Part shown: piece by piece, positions 37,461 through 49,953 of the stretch
Position numbering within the stretch: the first letter of the stretch is position 1
Layout: every line of letters starts with the position of its first letter
Assembly (NCBI GenBank): GCA_947683625.1
Contig: CANTUR010000659.1
Coordinates: 372,001-436,000, forward strand
DNA length: 64,000 bases
Direction of reading: 5' to 3'
From: Mallotus nudiflorus
Lineage: Eukaryota; Streptophyta; Magnoliopsida; Malpighiales; Euphorbiaceae
Notes under the pieces: model-generated
What the model was told of the DNA's origin: nothing
What the model saw: the letters and a program-made list of their open reading frames with translations, nothing else
Databases searched by the model: none
Translations under genes and position numbers: made by a program

Positions 37461-38358
37461 AATTCCCTTACACTTGAATGTTTGTTTGTCCTCAAGCAAA
37501 GCTAGAATACACCATATTCAGCTAAAGAATCATGCTCATTAACTAGTTTTAACTTGATTAACTACCTCAATTTTCCTTTAATAAAAAGTTGAAAAACTCA
37601 AAATTAAAACAGTAATCTAAGGTTAAGAATGCGTTGTTATCGTGTGAAGAGCATACTTTTCTACTGAAATCATGAAAGTAAATAATTGACACTTAAGAAA
37701 AATGAAAGCAAATATGAGACATTCTAAAACTTAGCAAGTTAAAAATTCATCACATATTTTCAAAATTTTAATTAATTAAAGTCTTCCTAATCTCAATATC
37801 CCTCACATTTCCTACTCCACTCAATGTGGATACCTTTAAAAAGGGTCCTTTGGATACTCTTACTTTAAAAAGAGCATTGGAGTAGAAGGAGCATGTAAAG
37901 ATGTTCTTTTTAAATTCAGCTCCTAACAAGTGTGTTTTATGCTCAATCTCATGTTTTTATTAAAAAAAAACCAAAATATATGAAAATTTAACCACACTAA
38001 GGTTAGACTTAAATTCCAACTTACAAAAATTTTTCTCAAGCATCAAGCACCTATATTCATTTGTTCAACAGAAAAATAAGCATTAGGTTCATTAAAATGT
38101 AAAAATTCCTAAAAATAGATTACTCTCTTAATTTAAAAAGTCCAAAAAAATCATTAAAGGGAGATTAAAACATTTTTTTAAGAAAACTAAACTTTAATGT
38201 ATAAGACTCCATATGTGAATAGGTTGTAACAATCCAACTGTGAGAGTAATGCTTGAATAATAAAAACATTAAACAAAACATGCATAACTCTTAAAATAGA
38301 TACACAAACATCAAAAGAAAATAAAAATAAATAAAAACTAAAGAACAATGTACTTCCC
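37461..38358 (-). other. Element 4 PPT and 3' untranslated region
   Basis: CAAGTGTAAGGGAATT (37476-37461, minus strand) precedes the LTR start and is the PPT, with GAGGACAAACAAAC just upstream, an arrangement also seen at 55125-55153 in element 7. The remaining 0.9 kb is A/T-rich with no coding signal. Confidence 0.7.
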
Positions 38359-39525
38359 TCATTTTGATGCACTTAGTGGGGAAGTGAATGGAATGAAAAT
38401 GGGATCTCTTGTAGCCTTATTAATCATTTTAGACCTTTTGCTTTGAGGGAGTATGCAAACGATTTCATCAATTTGGGCATGTAACCTTTCAACCCTAACT
38501 TTGCAATGCCTCTTAAATTTCTCCATCTCAAGAGACAAGTCCATGATCATATTCTTAATCCTGTTGTTAGAGATGTCCATAATCTTCTTAATTTTTTCCA
38601 TGATCTTCACTCCATCCTTTAGTGCTCCCTCTCTTCCTTGCTTGGTTTTCATTTCTATTAGCTTCTTCCTTTATAGTGTTAATGGGCAAAGGGACCTCAC
38701 TATGTTGCATTGCCATTTGGCATAACAAGTAGCATCTCCTTGAAGTGACATCATGAAGCTTATTGAATTCTGTGATAATTTCAGCCTGAATAAGGTAGTC
38801 TTCATCAAGGAATTCAGATTCCAATGGCTCCAGTTGGTGTTTACATGCCAAACCTGTGATAATATGCCCTATTGACACCACTGCTTTCCTAGCCTACACA
38901 ACACGCTATATAGAACATAAAAAAAAGTATGTACTATATAATTTTGTGTTAGTTTTCAAGCACCACAACACAAATAATTCATCCAAACAAACCCTAATGT
39001 TGTATTTCTACCAAAAATAGAGTGTGACATGAATTTATGCATAATTAAATATAAGTGATCTTTAATCAAACCACTAGTCATTACTTGGCCTTCACAAACT
39101 CTATTACTTCCAATGATTTCATGCAAAAAAATGACTTATATTATAATCCAATGGAGGTTGACAAACACCTCCTTTAGGAAAACCAAAGATGTTAGACATG
39201 ATCTCATAATTCTCTTTCCCAAAGAACCTAGATAAAAAGGCTCCTTCATTTTCATCCAGAATCTTAAATGTAGTATAAAATTATATAGTTAGCTTAAAGA
39301 ATACATAATGTTGGATTGTGGCCAATTTAGACCACCCTAATTTCTTATAAAACACATATATGGTTTTCTTAATCCCCATGTTTAAAAGTATCTCATCTTT
39401 AAAATATTTTTACTTATTGAATTTCTTTTGACTAAAGAGCAGAATCTCTTACCTTTCTTTTTAGAATAAATGTCAAAGAAAGCTTTTATAATAATTTCTT
39501 ATGTCTTTGGACTTAACTTTGCCAT
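38359..39525 (-). pseudogene. Element 4 second envelope-position ORF (Athila ORF type), decayed
   Basis: The minus strand opens MAKLSPKT near 39525, then FKILDENEGAFLSRFFGKEN, HKFMSHSIFGRNTT, DELFVLWCLKTNTKL and VSIGHIITGLACKHQLEP with frame changes. It ends in a Lys-rich, coiled-coil-like tail (GVKIMEKIKKIMDISNNRIK). The blocks line up in the same order as the ORF at 40440-41616 (HRLIAHSLF, ELKKFYCMVNHRKL, IMVGGLVTTIATYL), so the two look paralogous. In Athila elements an ORF here, after integrase, is of unproven function, sometimes called envelope-like. At least three frameshifts and many stops. Confidence 0.6.
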
Positions 39526-40439
39526 TATTAAGCCTTTTTCCTTAATATAAAGTCTTTGTTCTATCCATCACAATATTGTTAATGTGTCTACAAAAATAGC
39601 AAAAGAGAATGAAAATAACAAGAAAAAATAAAGAAAAAGAATATGGTTTAAATAATAAAAAGGGTTTCAAAGAATTCTATTCCTAAACAAAAAGAAAAGG
39701 AAATAGTATGTAATTTTTATTTTACAAAAAAAGGGAAAAAATATCAAGTCAAAGTTTCCTTTATTAAATAGGAATTAGGAATCAAATAGGAAGTTAAGCT
39801 CTCATAGACTACCTAATTAACAAGAAAACTAAATCAAAATAAAATAAAATAAAAAATTAACAATAAAATTTAAAATTTAAAATTAAAAAAATTTAATCTT
39901 TGCCCTTACACTTAAAATATGTATTGTCCTCATTGCATGAATATATGACAATGAACGTGACAATTGAAAATCGAACTGCCATGATTATCAGGGAGCATGA
40001 CTGTGTGCTTAGAGGCATACGACCATGCCTGGATTGTGTATTTAGGATATGGAAGTGCATGGCTGTGCACATAATGCATATGGCTGTGTTTGAAACATGA
40101 ACTGAACATGATAAACTGTCTCTCTTGACTTATATCAATATGAGTGCCATCAATTTTATTAAGCAAGTATCATAAACTCATGCAATCCATATAAGAGAGA
40201 AATAAAACATGAAAAGAAAGTTTATTAACATTAATAAAATAAAATCCTAAAATAACTCAAACTAAAATGAAATAAGCTTTAACAACTTAAACATAATAAA
40301 ATAGAACAAACACAACTTAAACACATTAGTCCATAAAACATGAAACTAAAAACAACTTAAAAGAAACATTGTTCAAGCTAGAATAAAATAATAAATTAAA
40401 ATAAGGGTTTCACTCTTCTCCTTCATCCTCGGATGAGGA
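39526..40439 (-). other. Spacer between the two envelope-position ORFs of element 4
   Basis: A-rich, no coding signal. ATGGCTGTGCAC/GCATGACTGTG-type words near 39995-40085 resemble those in the LTR and at 41950-42240. Confidence 0.55.
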
Positions 40440-41616
40440 GTTATATTCTTGCTCTTCAGGTTCATAATGAATTGGTGGATGTAGTAGAGGAACAAAATTC
40501 TGGGAATTGAAGAATGCCATGAGATTATAGTTAATCAAAGTCATATTATGATTCATTCCCATTATTGTAAGGTCAATCGATGTGCCAATGTATTCAACTC
40601 ACTAGCATTTGAATCAATTACTCCCATTTGAAGTTCCAAGTTGTCCAACCTTTCCATGACCATTTTAAGGGTAGCTTCTTGATCTTCCTCCTCCTCCTCT
40701 TCTTATGGTTCCCTCGGTGATGCGAGTTGGTTAAGGAATGCTCTTCTTTTATGGTCAACATGAACTAAGCCTATAGTTTCCATTATGTTAATGTTAATGA
40801 AGAAATGGCCCTTGACCTTCTTAAATGGGATATATTCAATGTCAAAGCCTAGGTAAGTAGCTATGGTGGTCACTAGTCCTCCTACCATGATAGCCCTAGT
40901 TACTTTTGTAGCTACATCCCTCAAGTTTTTAGCTAAAGCATGACAAATATCAAGTTTCCTATGATTGACCATGCAATAAAATTTTTTTAGCTCAATGGTG
41001 GTAACCGTAGAATCCCCTTTTTTCCTTAGAAATAAGGAATGGGCTATGAGCCTATGCAAATACTTCAAGGTAGGCGGTCGAATGCAAGATTCTTTCGTTG
41101 CCTTAGCTTCATAGAAAACTTCTCTTTCCCTTATTATTTCTCTCCAAAATACATCCTTATCATACTCAACATTAGCATTTTGATCCTTAGGAAAATGAAA
41201 CACATCATTAAGTTCAAACAATCATAAATTATATTCTTCATTTCCTAATTAAAACTTGAGTATAAGAGTTTGTTCATCAAAGCTAAATGAGAAGAAAAAC
41301 TCATAAGTCTAGCATAAGTGGGACTTTGCATCATGATAAATTCACTATAATCCATCATATTGACATGCATAATTACCTTATCATACTACCCAATTTCACT
41401 AGAATATATATTAGGGACAATTTTTCTATTCATCATTTGCTTAAATTTTTTCCTATGCCCCTTATGCCTAAAATGAATTTCATTAGGCAAGGGATTTACC
41501 ATTCTTTCTTCATTAGCACCATCTAGATTATTGGAGCTTCCACCAAGCCTTGCTCTTGTAGGAGGAGGAGCGAATTTCTTCTTTGCAATGCTCTTCTTCC
41601 TTTGCTCTCTCTCCAT
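40440..41616 (-). pseudogene. Element 4 first envelope-position ORF (Athila ORF type)
   Basis: The N-terminus MEREQRKKSIAKKKFAPPPT at 41616 is basic. After stops near 41385 and 41230 the main frame gives VFWREIIREREVFYEAKATK, IRPPTLKYLHRLIAHSLFLR, TTIELKKFYCMVNHRKLDIC and MVGGLVTTIATYLGFDIEYI. These are hallmark blocks of the Athila ORF1 family, found downstream of integrase in Athila-like elements. A Glu-rich stretch and a heptad-like segment (LKMVMERLDNLELQMGVID) follow at about 40700-40610. Its function in the family is not established. Confidence 0.75.
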
Positions 41617-42500
41617 GGTGGTATGAAGGAGATGAAAAGTTGAGATATTGCTTACTAAAGAAGATGAGTGAAGAATGAATGAAAGATGAGATGATGTGAG
41701 AAAGGGAAAGAGTAGTGGGTGTTTAAATAGAAGATGTGGAGTTATAGAAAATGGAAAAGTTAGTTAAAATTTAGGAGTTCTAGGGTTTGGGAAGTGAGAA
41801 TTAATGAATGCTAGGGTTTGGGAAGTGGGAAAAGTAATAGGAATTGATGAATGCTAGGATTTGGGAAGTGGGAAAGGTGGTCAAGGTTAGAAACCCTAGG
41901 TGTATAGGAAGTGAAGAATATTGGGAAAGTGGAGGGGATCCATTTAAAATTGAGTGCATGTCATGCATTTACACGTATGGTCATGCAACTTACTCGCACA
42001 TTTCTTTCTTAATTACAAGCACATTACCATGCACATTTTGCATATGGCCATGCACAGTTGCATGTTTTTAGCTTGTTAGACTTATAGTCAATTATAAAAT
42101 GTACATGGCCATGCCTAAATGCAAAATTTGGCTTTGATATGGGCATGGTTGTGCATGAAATGCACATGGCCATGACAAAATGTAATTTTTTTGATAGTAA
42201 AGAATAATAATTAGGTCACATGGCTATGCCATAGGGTGTGCAACTTGACCAATTCACCAATCAAGGTATCAATCATAAAATTGCGTGCAATGCATCATAT
42301 AAATGACTTGCACATTATATCAACTAACATTCCACACAAATTTAACTTATAAAACCTTTTATAGAGTTCCCTATTTCCTTGCTTTTTAAAATCATAAAAG
42401 AAACAAACATTAAAAGTCTAATTAAAATAAACTTACAAAAACATAAATGAAATGATTTAAATATAACAAAGTAAAAAAATTTCTTGGTTAATCCCCCAAG
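41617..42500 (-). other. Element 4 spacer between integrase and first envelope-position ORF, with tandem repeats
   Basis: Contains about three copies of GCTAGGGTTTGGGAAGTG (41780-41880; period 30-50 bp) and a cluster of CATGGCCATGC-type words (41950-42240). No coding signal. Confidence 0.65.
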
Positions 42501-43560
42501 AAGTGCTCTTTTAAAGGTCCATAAGCTAGACTGCCATATTGATCATGTAGTTAACTCCCTCAAATATGCAACTTGATGAAAATTCTCTAATGTACCTCTA
42601 TGGTACAACTTCAATTTCTACCCATTCACTTTAAATATGTCTCCTCTAGTGTTGTATAATTCCACAACCCTATAAGCATATGATTAAGTGACTGTAAATG
42701 GTCCTGACCATCTACTCTTTAATTTTTTAGGACTTAATCTAAGCCTTGAATTAAAAAGCAACACTTAATAATCTTCTTTAAAGTTTTTGACCTTAACTTT
42801 TTCATCATGCCATCTCTTTATGTGTTCCTAGTAAATCCTTAAATTCTCATAAGTAACCTCTTTAATTTCTTTAAGCTCACTCATATGTAGCATTCTCTTT
42901 TTAACTGCCTTCTTAAAATCAAAATTCAAGGCTTTTACTACCCAAATAGCAAGATGACATGCTTTGCCATAAACTACATGCTTTACCATAAACTAACCTA
43001 AAAGGAGACATCCCAATAGGTGTTTTGTAAGTTGTTCTATATGCCCACAAAGCATCATCAAACTTCAATTCCCATCTTTTTCTTGACTTGCTCACTGTTC
43101 TTTCCAAAATTTTCTTCAACTCCCTATTGCTCACTTTACTTGTCCACTTATTTGAGGGTGCTAAGTGGTAGCTACTCTGTGCTTCACCCCATATCTGGCT
43201 AATATTTTTCCATGTTTTTGTTGCAAAAATGTGTTCCCCCATCAATTATAATTACTCTAGGCATACCAAATTGAGAGAATAACTTCTTTATGAACTTGTA
43301 AACAACTCTTGCATAATTTCCTAAGCATGCTTGGGCTTCTACCCATTTATAAACATAGTCCACACAAATAAGAATGTACTTATTACCCTTTGATAATGGA
43401 AATGGCCCCATAAAGTCAATGCCCCTATATGTCAAATATTTGCTACACATCTCCTCACCATGCCATTATTATACAATTTTTATAAAAATAATTCATCCTA
43501 AATGCAAAATTTGAAATCACGAATCAACTTCTTCTTTTATTGAGGAGTGAACTCTTCTGG
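42501..43560 (-). pseudogene. Element 4 integrase (broken)
   Basis: MCSKYLTYRGIDFMGPFPLS (43450), KYILICVDYVYKWVEAQACL and FSQFGMPRVIIIDGGTHFCN carry the first two catalytic Asp positions (GIDFMGP and IIIDGGTHF). After a frameshift near 43245, VSNRELKKILERTV gives the Glu motif, followed by WAYRTTYKTPIGMSPFRLVY. This is the Athila-type core, and the acidic triad can still be read. C-terminal remnants continue to about 42500 with stops. No chromodomain was recognised. Confidence 0.88.
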
Positions 43561-43599
43561 CATTTCTCTACTTGACAAAAAATTATGTTAGCAAACTGA

Positions 43600-44120
43600 G
43601 GAGCACCCATGATCCCTAGGGGTAAAAGCATCTCATATGGAAATAGTTCTTTGATAGGTTATTCACTATTTCCTTCCTCTTGCTCTTTGTCTAGCCTTGA
43701 AAAATGATAAACTACTAAATTTTTAAAGCCCTTCTCATCTCTAATCTCAATGTCAAATTCTTGCAACAACATCAGCCATTTAATAAGCCTTAGTTTGCAA
43801 TTTTCTTATTCATTAGGTTTTTTAATGCTGCATAATTTGTATACACAATAACCTTAGAGCCAAGGAGATAGGATCTAAACTTATTAAAAGCAAAAATGAT
43901 TACCAACATATCCTTCTCCATAGTAGCATAATTCAGTTGTGTATTAGTCAATGTATGGCTTGCATAGTATATCATATGTAGTTTGTTCTCCTTTCTTTAA
44001 CCAAGTACAACTCATATTGCATGATCACTCATATTACACATCAACTCAAATGGTAGACTCCAATTTAGTGCCATCACTATAGGAGCTGAGACAGGGGCTT
44101 CCTTTAACTTTTCAAAAGCC
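43600..44120 (-). pseudogene. Element 4 RNase H (broken)
   Basis: MIYYASHTLTNTQLNYATME, KDMLVIIFAFNKFRSYLLGS and KVIVYTNYAALKNLMNKK match the Athila RNase H. The family Asp in YTDHAALKYL is Asn here. Stops occur on both sides (for example 43790 and 43978). Confidence 0.86.
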
Positions 44121-44149
44121 AGTTACACTCATTAGTAAAATCAATCGGT

Positions 44150-47100
44150 GAATCTTTTTCAAGTAACTTATAGAGGGGTTTAGAGATTTTTGAAAAATCT
44201 TTGATGAACAGCCTATGGATGACTACATGGCCAAGAAACTCCTAACTACCTTCACATTTATGGGGTATTATAGCTTCTCAATTGTCTTTACCTTTGCTTT
44301 ATCAACTTCAATCCCTTTAGCTGAAATTTTGTGTCCTAGAATGATTCCTTCAACTACCATGAAATGACACTTTTCCAAATTTAACAGCAAGTTTATTTCT
44401 TCATAACATTTAAAAACTTACTTTGAATTATTTAAACATCCCTCAAATGAGTTTCCATAGAATAAAATATCATCCATGATCTCCTCCACCAAATATACAA
44501 ATATGGCTATCATACATCTCTGGAATGTTGCAAGCGCATTACATAATCCAAATGGCATCCTCCTATATGCAAATGTGCCATAAGGACATGTAAAAGTGGT
44601 TTTCTCTTAATCTTCTGAAGCTATTACAATCTGATTGTACCCTAAGTACCCATCCAAAAAATAATGTAAAGCATGTCTTTCTATTCACTCTAACATTTGA
44701 TTAATGAAATGTAATGGGAATTCGCCTTTTCTTATGGATGAATTCAACTTCCTATAATCTATGCACAACCTCCATTCACTTATAACTCTTATAGGAATCA
44801 ACTCCCCTTCCTCATTTTTCATAGTTGCTATTCTACCCTTCTATGGTACACACTAAATCTGGCTCACTAATGAACTGTCTGAGATTAGTGTAAGCACCTA
44901 ATTTTGGGATAATAAAGTGTGGATGTGATAAAGGACTCCAATGATGAAAATATCATAAATATGTCTTAAATACTTGAAGTTTAAAATGTCAAAAGTTTGA
45001 ATGCATTTTTCAAAGAAAGGGTTTAATGTTTTTAAGGACCTAACTAAAAAATTTATATTCTTTTAGGGATCTTTTTATAATTAAATGTTAAAAAAATTAT
45101 TACCGATCATAAATCTACCATTTTGATCAGAGTTGTACTACTCCGATCGGGTCTCACATAATTTTTTCAATTTTTTTAATTTTTGAAAATATTTTTCTTG
45201 AATTTTGATTGGCTAAAAAATTTCTAAAATTTATTTTTTTTAGATTTTTAGGAAATAAAGCCCTTTTAAAATTGGAACTCTTAAGTATGTAGGATTAGGA
45301 TTTATCTCTTTTCCTATATAAGGATAGTTAGGCTCTTGAAAAGGGGGGCTCTTTTTGGACGATCTCTCTCTTTGCTTAAAAAAAATTTCTCTCCACATTT
45401 TTCTTTGAAGCAAGGTGCAAAATATTTTTCTTTAGATTTTCTTTGTTTTTGGAGCAAGATTAATAGACTTTTGAAGAGGAGCACATCAAGTTTTTAAGAT
45501 TCATTAAAAGCAACGGTGATTGATAACACTCCAAGGAGCTAATCAATACTACATCTATTCAATCATCCTTTCTTCTACCCTTTTCTTTTATTTTTATTTG
45601 ATTATTTAGTTTGATTTTAATTTTATTTAATTTTAATTTTAATTTTATTTAAGCTCTAATCATTATTTATTTTTCTTTTGTGTTCATAATTATCGTGGGA
45701 GTAACCTAAGCTGTGGAGTAGCATGTGATTGAATAAGAACAAAACTCATGAAGATCCATGGAATGCCATGGATTAAATTTTTTATTTGAATGTAGTTTTT
45801 TAAAGTTTCATTTATTTATTGCTATTATTTTGTTGGTTATTTTATTTTGTGTTTATTTTGTGTTGTATTAGTTTTTATTCCTATTTGCAGTAGATCATTA
45901 TAATAGCCCTAATAGTGGGAATAATGGAATTTGGTGTATGTGTGTGTATGTGTGTTTTTTTGTTTTAATTTAATTAGTTAGTAAAATTAGAGTTTTCATT
46001 AGGTAATTAATTAAAATTAATGGTTATAGAAATCCTTAGGATTTTTTAATTAAAATAAAATTAGAGTTAAGTTGGTAAAATTGGTTTTTCTTGATTGATT
46101 ATTTTATTTTATTGTTTATGGTCACTTTAATTAAATTAGGGTTTTAGCATAAGTTAAATTAATTTTTTGATCTTTTTTATTTGTTTAGCTTGATATTTAC
46201 TATTGTTTTTGGGCTTGTTTATTTGTGTTTATGTGTTTTCAACCCTAGGCCCACATTAGGCTTTAACCTATTTAAATTTAGGTTTAATTAATTAAAATCA
46301 TTTTAGGCCCATAAATAATTAGATTTATGGTAGAGATAACTTAAGCCAATTTAGTTAATTAGACATAGGCCCACCTAATTTAATTTAATTAATTTAGACT
46401 TAGCCCACTTAATTTAATCTTTTTTCATAATTTGTAGATTTAATATCATTTCATTATTAAAACATGTAGAATTAGGCCATTAATTTAAATACTCCATAAT
46501 TTGTAGATTTAGGCCCATTTTTAGAATTAAAATAAATAGACTTAGGTTCATTTAATTAAAATTAAAAGGAATTAGGCCCTTTAGACTTGCTTATTAAAAA
46601 CATGTAGATTTAGCTCATTTAATTAAAATCAATGTAGATTAGACTAACTTTGGGATTGTATTAAATGTATTATTTACTTGTATTTTTCATGACTAGTTTG
46701 CCTTAGAGTTAATTACTAGAATAAGGGTTTATATGAAATTGCATGTAAATAGAGGATAAAATAGTAATTCATAAAGTAATTCTAAAAGAACACAAGACTG
46801 AAAGAAGTTGGTATTCCGTATCCAGAATCTCCTAATTGTGGTGCTAGCTTTCTTTTAGGGAATTGAGTACCACCTTTTTTATTTATCCCAGTTATTACCC
46901 TGGGTGGTGACTCCTTGTCTCCACGCCATATCTTAGTGACAGTGGTTAGTGTGTTCTTTAGAGTCTTGAGCTCAATTAGTGTCACGGTTGCTAAAATCTT
47001 TGATACGCGCTAAACCCCGTTGTCTATAATCGGGTAGATGATTCCTGCATTAAAAAGCTTGACTACTTCTTTCTTTACCACTTCTTACATTTTTGGGTTG

Positions 47101-47170
47101 AGCCATCTCTGCCTTTCAATGGTTGGCTTATGTCCTTCCTCTATTAGATCTTATGCATGTAATAAGATGG
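44150..47170 (-). pseudogene. Element 4 reverse transcriptase, split by a solo LTR
   Basis: The N-terminal part (47170-47029) reads PTIERQRWLNPKM, a stop, then EVVKKEVVKLFNAGIIYP. It resumes on the other side of the solo LTR at 44888 with SDSSLVSQI, EEGELIPIRVISEWRLCIDY, YFLDGYLGYNQI, GTFAYRRMPFGLCNALATFQ and IMDDILFYG. Both the motif A Asp and the MDD pair remain. Ignoring the insert, the frame across the junction gives I-Y-P-I-S-D-S, the conserved Athila sequence. Stops are scattered through both halves. Confidence 0.9.
44889..47028 (+). repeat. Solo LTR nested in element 4 RT (family TGTAAGCACC)
   Basis: Starts TGTAAGCACCTAATTTTGGG and ends CCCCGTTGTCTATA (2140 bp). It is the reverse complement relative of 34889-37049. 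Flanks are ATTAG (44884-44888) and ATCGG (47029-47033); they differ only at a CpG that reads TA on the left, consistent with an original ATCGG duplication. Removing it restores the RT reading frame. Confidence 0.92.
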
Positions 47171-47542
47171 ACTTATGCCCCTAATGTTAAAAATTTACCA
47201 CCCAATTGCTTTTACTCTCCTCTTTATCACGTCCACTAGTAAATCCTATTGATCTTTATTGAGTTTAGAGGATATAATCATAGGTAGTGTATGATCTTCT
47301 TATAGAAAAGTGTACCTTAAATATTGGGGTAAAGGTTTCAAGTCTAATTTTTATGGTTTAATAGTTGAGTGTGGAGTGGGTTCAGTGTTTGGTAATTTCC
47401 TATATGTGGTGTTGGTGTTTTAAGTGTACTCCATTTTGAGAGGATTGTACTTGAAAACACTTCTCAATATTCTCAATTTCCATAGACTTTTCCAACCTTC
47501 ATCATTGGATTTCATTCACACATTCATCAATAACATCAACTC
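47171..47542 (-). pseudogene. Element 4 protease-RT linker (decayed)
   Basis: Minus-strand sequence joining the protease block (47543) to the RT N-terminus, expected to be coding in an intact element. Stops in all frames; no further domain recognised. Confidence 0.5.
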
Positions 47543-48016
47543 TCATATCAAATACTCATCATAGGGGTATTTCATACTTTGATAGATGTTAAATATATAA
47601 CTTTCACCCCCTACTCTTAATGTGAGAGTTCCATCATAAATATTAATAATTGCTTTTACAATGTAAAGAAAAGGCATACCAAGGATTAGTGGGACCTCCT
47701 TATCCTCTTCAAAGTCAAAGACTACAAAATTAATTGGAAAAATAAATTTCCTAGCTCTTACTAGAACATCTTCCACTATGTCTTCTAGTTCCTTCGCTAT
47801 CCTGTCTGTAAGCTACAATAAGATATTTATAGGTTTTGCTTCTCCTAGCCTTAATTTACTGAAAACAGATAAAAGCATATGAATAATTGAAGCTCCTAAA
47901 TCATATAAAGCTCTTAGAAAATCTAAGTTTCTAATAGAACATGGGATAATGAGACTCCCAGGATGCTTCCCTTTCAAAGGAAGTTTATTTGAGATGATTG
48001 CACTACACTCCTTCAT
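47543..48016 (-). pseudogene. Element 4 Athila-type aspartic protease
   Basis: SAIISNKLPLKGKHPGSLII, then FLRALYDLGASI with the catalytic D-L-G-A-S motif typical of Athila/Tat proteases, SVFSKLRLGEAKP, a break near 47800, and DVLVRARKFIFPINFVVFDF with VPLILGMPFL and GTLTLRVGGESYIFNI. The active-site Asp and Gly are kept. A frameshift or stop between 47813 and 47776 separates the two halves. Confidence 0.9.
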
Positions 48017-48059
48017 GAGTGTGACTATTTCAAACTCTATAACTTCTTTTGATTGGAAA

Positions 48060-49735
48060 TAAGCTCCTTAAAAAACTTGGTATATTTTGGCATCTTATAA
48101 AGAAATTCCATAAGAGGCATATTGATATGGAGTGTCTTTAAACTCTTTAAGAATTTTACAAACTATTGATCATGCTCTTATTTTTTCAACCTTTGAGGAT
48201 ATGGAATTGGAGGTTTATAAGGCTTCACTAGTGGTGGGGTTGATTTCTTCACATTTTTATCCTTAACTTCTTATTCTTTTTTGACTTGCACTTCAACCCA
48301 CTCATCTTTTTATTCCTTCTCCTCTTCCTTTTTCTTCACCTTCTCATATTCCACAGTTGCTTTTAGGGCTTGAATATCTATTCCACTTGTTAAGGTAATA
48401 GCCTTCAACTGCTCTTTTGGATTCTTTTCAGTGTTGCTTAGCAAGGAACCTTGATTTCTTATTAATAAGGAGTTTACCAATTGCCCCATTTGCACCTCCA
48501 AATTATGGATAGAGGAAGAATGATTTTTGAATATGAGCTAAGTGTCTTGGTACATTTGCTCAAATCTACCTTGCAACCTCTTTATAGCTTCATCTTGCTG
48601 GTTAATTTCTGTAGACATCACATCCATGAACTTCTCTAACTTGCTCTCTAAAGAAGTCCTAGAAGATGAACTTTTTCAATGCTAAAAATTAGGTTAGTGA
48701 TGTTCTGCATTTTTCCCTCTAAAACCTCTTATGGCCTCCACTGGTTATTTTCTTGATTCTTCCAGGAGAAATTAGGATGATCTCTCCAACTAGGATTGTA
48801 AGTGTTTCTATGCACATGGTTCTACTGCCCTTTGAAGTTATTCACATAGTTAACATTCTCTATTAATAGTCCTTGCATCATTTGACACTCATAGTTGGAT
48901 GGCCACCTAACACAATTCACAAGAAAAAGACAAGCTAGAAATTGCATTAACACTCATTTTTTCCATCCTCTTAGATAAAGCATCCATTTTTGCATTTAGC
49001 ATTATTAAGCTATCAAGCTCAACTGCTCCCCCTCTCTTTGGAATAGCCCTTTCATTGGACCAAAGGCTTTATATGTTAGCCATTTCTTTAAAAATCTCTA
49101 AAGCATCCTTGAGTGTCTTTAACATAATAGTTCTTCCAATGGATGTATCTATGTTTAGTCTGACTACTATATTGACTCCTTTATAGAAAGACTGCACTAA
49201 ATCCCATGAAGGAATCAACTATAGTGGACACTGTCTTTGAAGATCTTTAAATCTGACCCAATATTCACAGAAACTCTCACCCTTTCTTTGATAAAAATAA
49301 TTGATTTCATTTATGATTTTGAGTACTTTAGCTAGTGGAAAGTACTTATTAAAGAAAGTTGTGTAATGCTCTTACCATATGTTTATGTAGACTAGTGGTA
49401 AGCTTTTGAACCACCTCTTAGCCTATCCATCAATGAAAATGGAAAAAGGATCAACTAAATTGGTTTAGGTTGCACTCCATTCATATCAAAGGTTGAGCAA
49501 TATTCCAAAAATCAAGTCATATGACCAATCGGATCCTTATATTGTAGCCCATTGAACTGTGAGTTTTGGATCATCTGGATCATGGCGGGTTTAATTTTAA
49601 TCACCTTGGACATTGGAACTCACAAAGTCCTTTATAGTTCTTTGGCCATTCTATCCATTTTGTCTATTTTACATGTTACGTGCTACTCATTCAGCTGGAG
49701 GTAGGTCTTTTTCCTTTTCTCCTCCATTCATTATA
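48060..49735 (-). pseudogene. Element 4 gag (heavily broken)
   Basis: IQMIQNSQFNGLQYKDPIGH and FLEYCSTFDMNGVQPKPI (49580-49440) with LFPFSL are the Athila-type gag core. A diverged zinc-knuckle sequence starting CELC lies near 48915-48890. The C-terminal part (48501-48310) reads MEVQMGQLVNSLLIRNQGSL, NTEKNPKEQLKAITLTSG, as in the family, and ends in a Lys/Glu-rich stretch. Many stops, and no continuous frame over 65 codons. Confidence 0.82.
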
Positions 49736-49929
49736 TTACTAGTCTATCTCCTCCTTCTATGAATTATCCTCTTTAGCTCTAGATTGAGTGATATTAACTA
49801 GGCTCCTCGTATGCTTGCACCACATGTTGTGTGCATGCACTACTTAAATCCCTAAAAACCACACAAACAATCACTAAAGAAAGTTTAAATCAAATAACAC
49901 AAAATTGTCAATAATATCAATTTTGGCAA
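49736..49929 (-). other. Element 4 untranslated leader
   Basis: A/T-rich spacer between PBS and gag; no coding signal. Confidence 0.55.
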
Positions 49930-49947
49930 TCCCCAACAATAGCGCCA
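49930..49947 (-). other. Primer binding site of element 4, tRNA-Asp type
   Basis: Minus strand TGGCGCTATTGTTGGGGA resembles the TGGCGCCGTTGCCGGGGA complement of the tRNA-Asp 3' end used by Athila/Calypso-like elements. The differences are at CpG or C positions. Six bases separate it from the LTR end at 49954. Confidence 0.82.
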
Positions 49948-49953
49948 AAAAAT

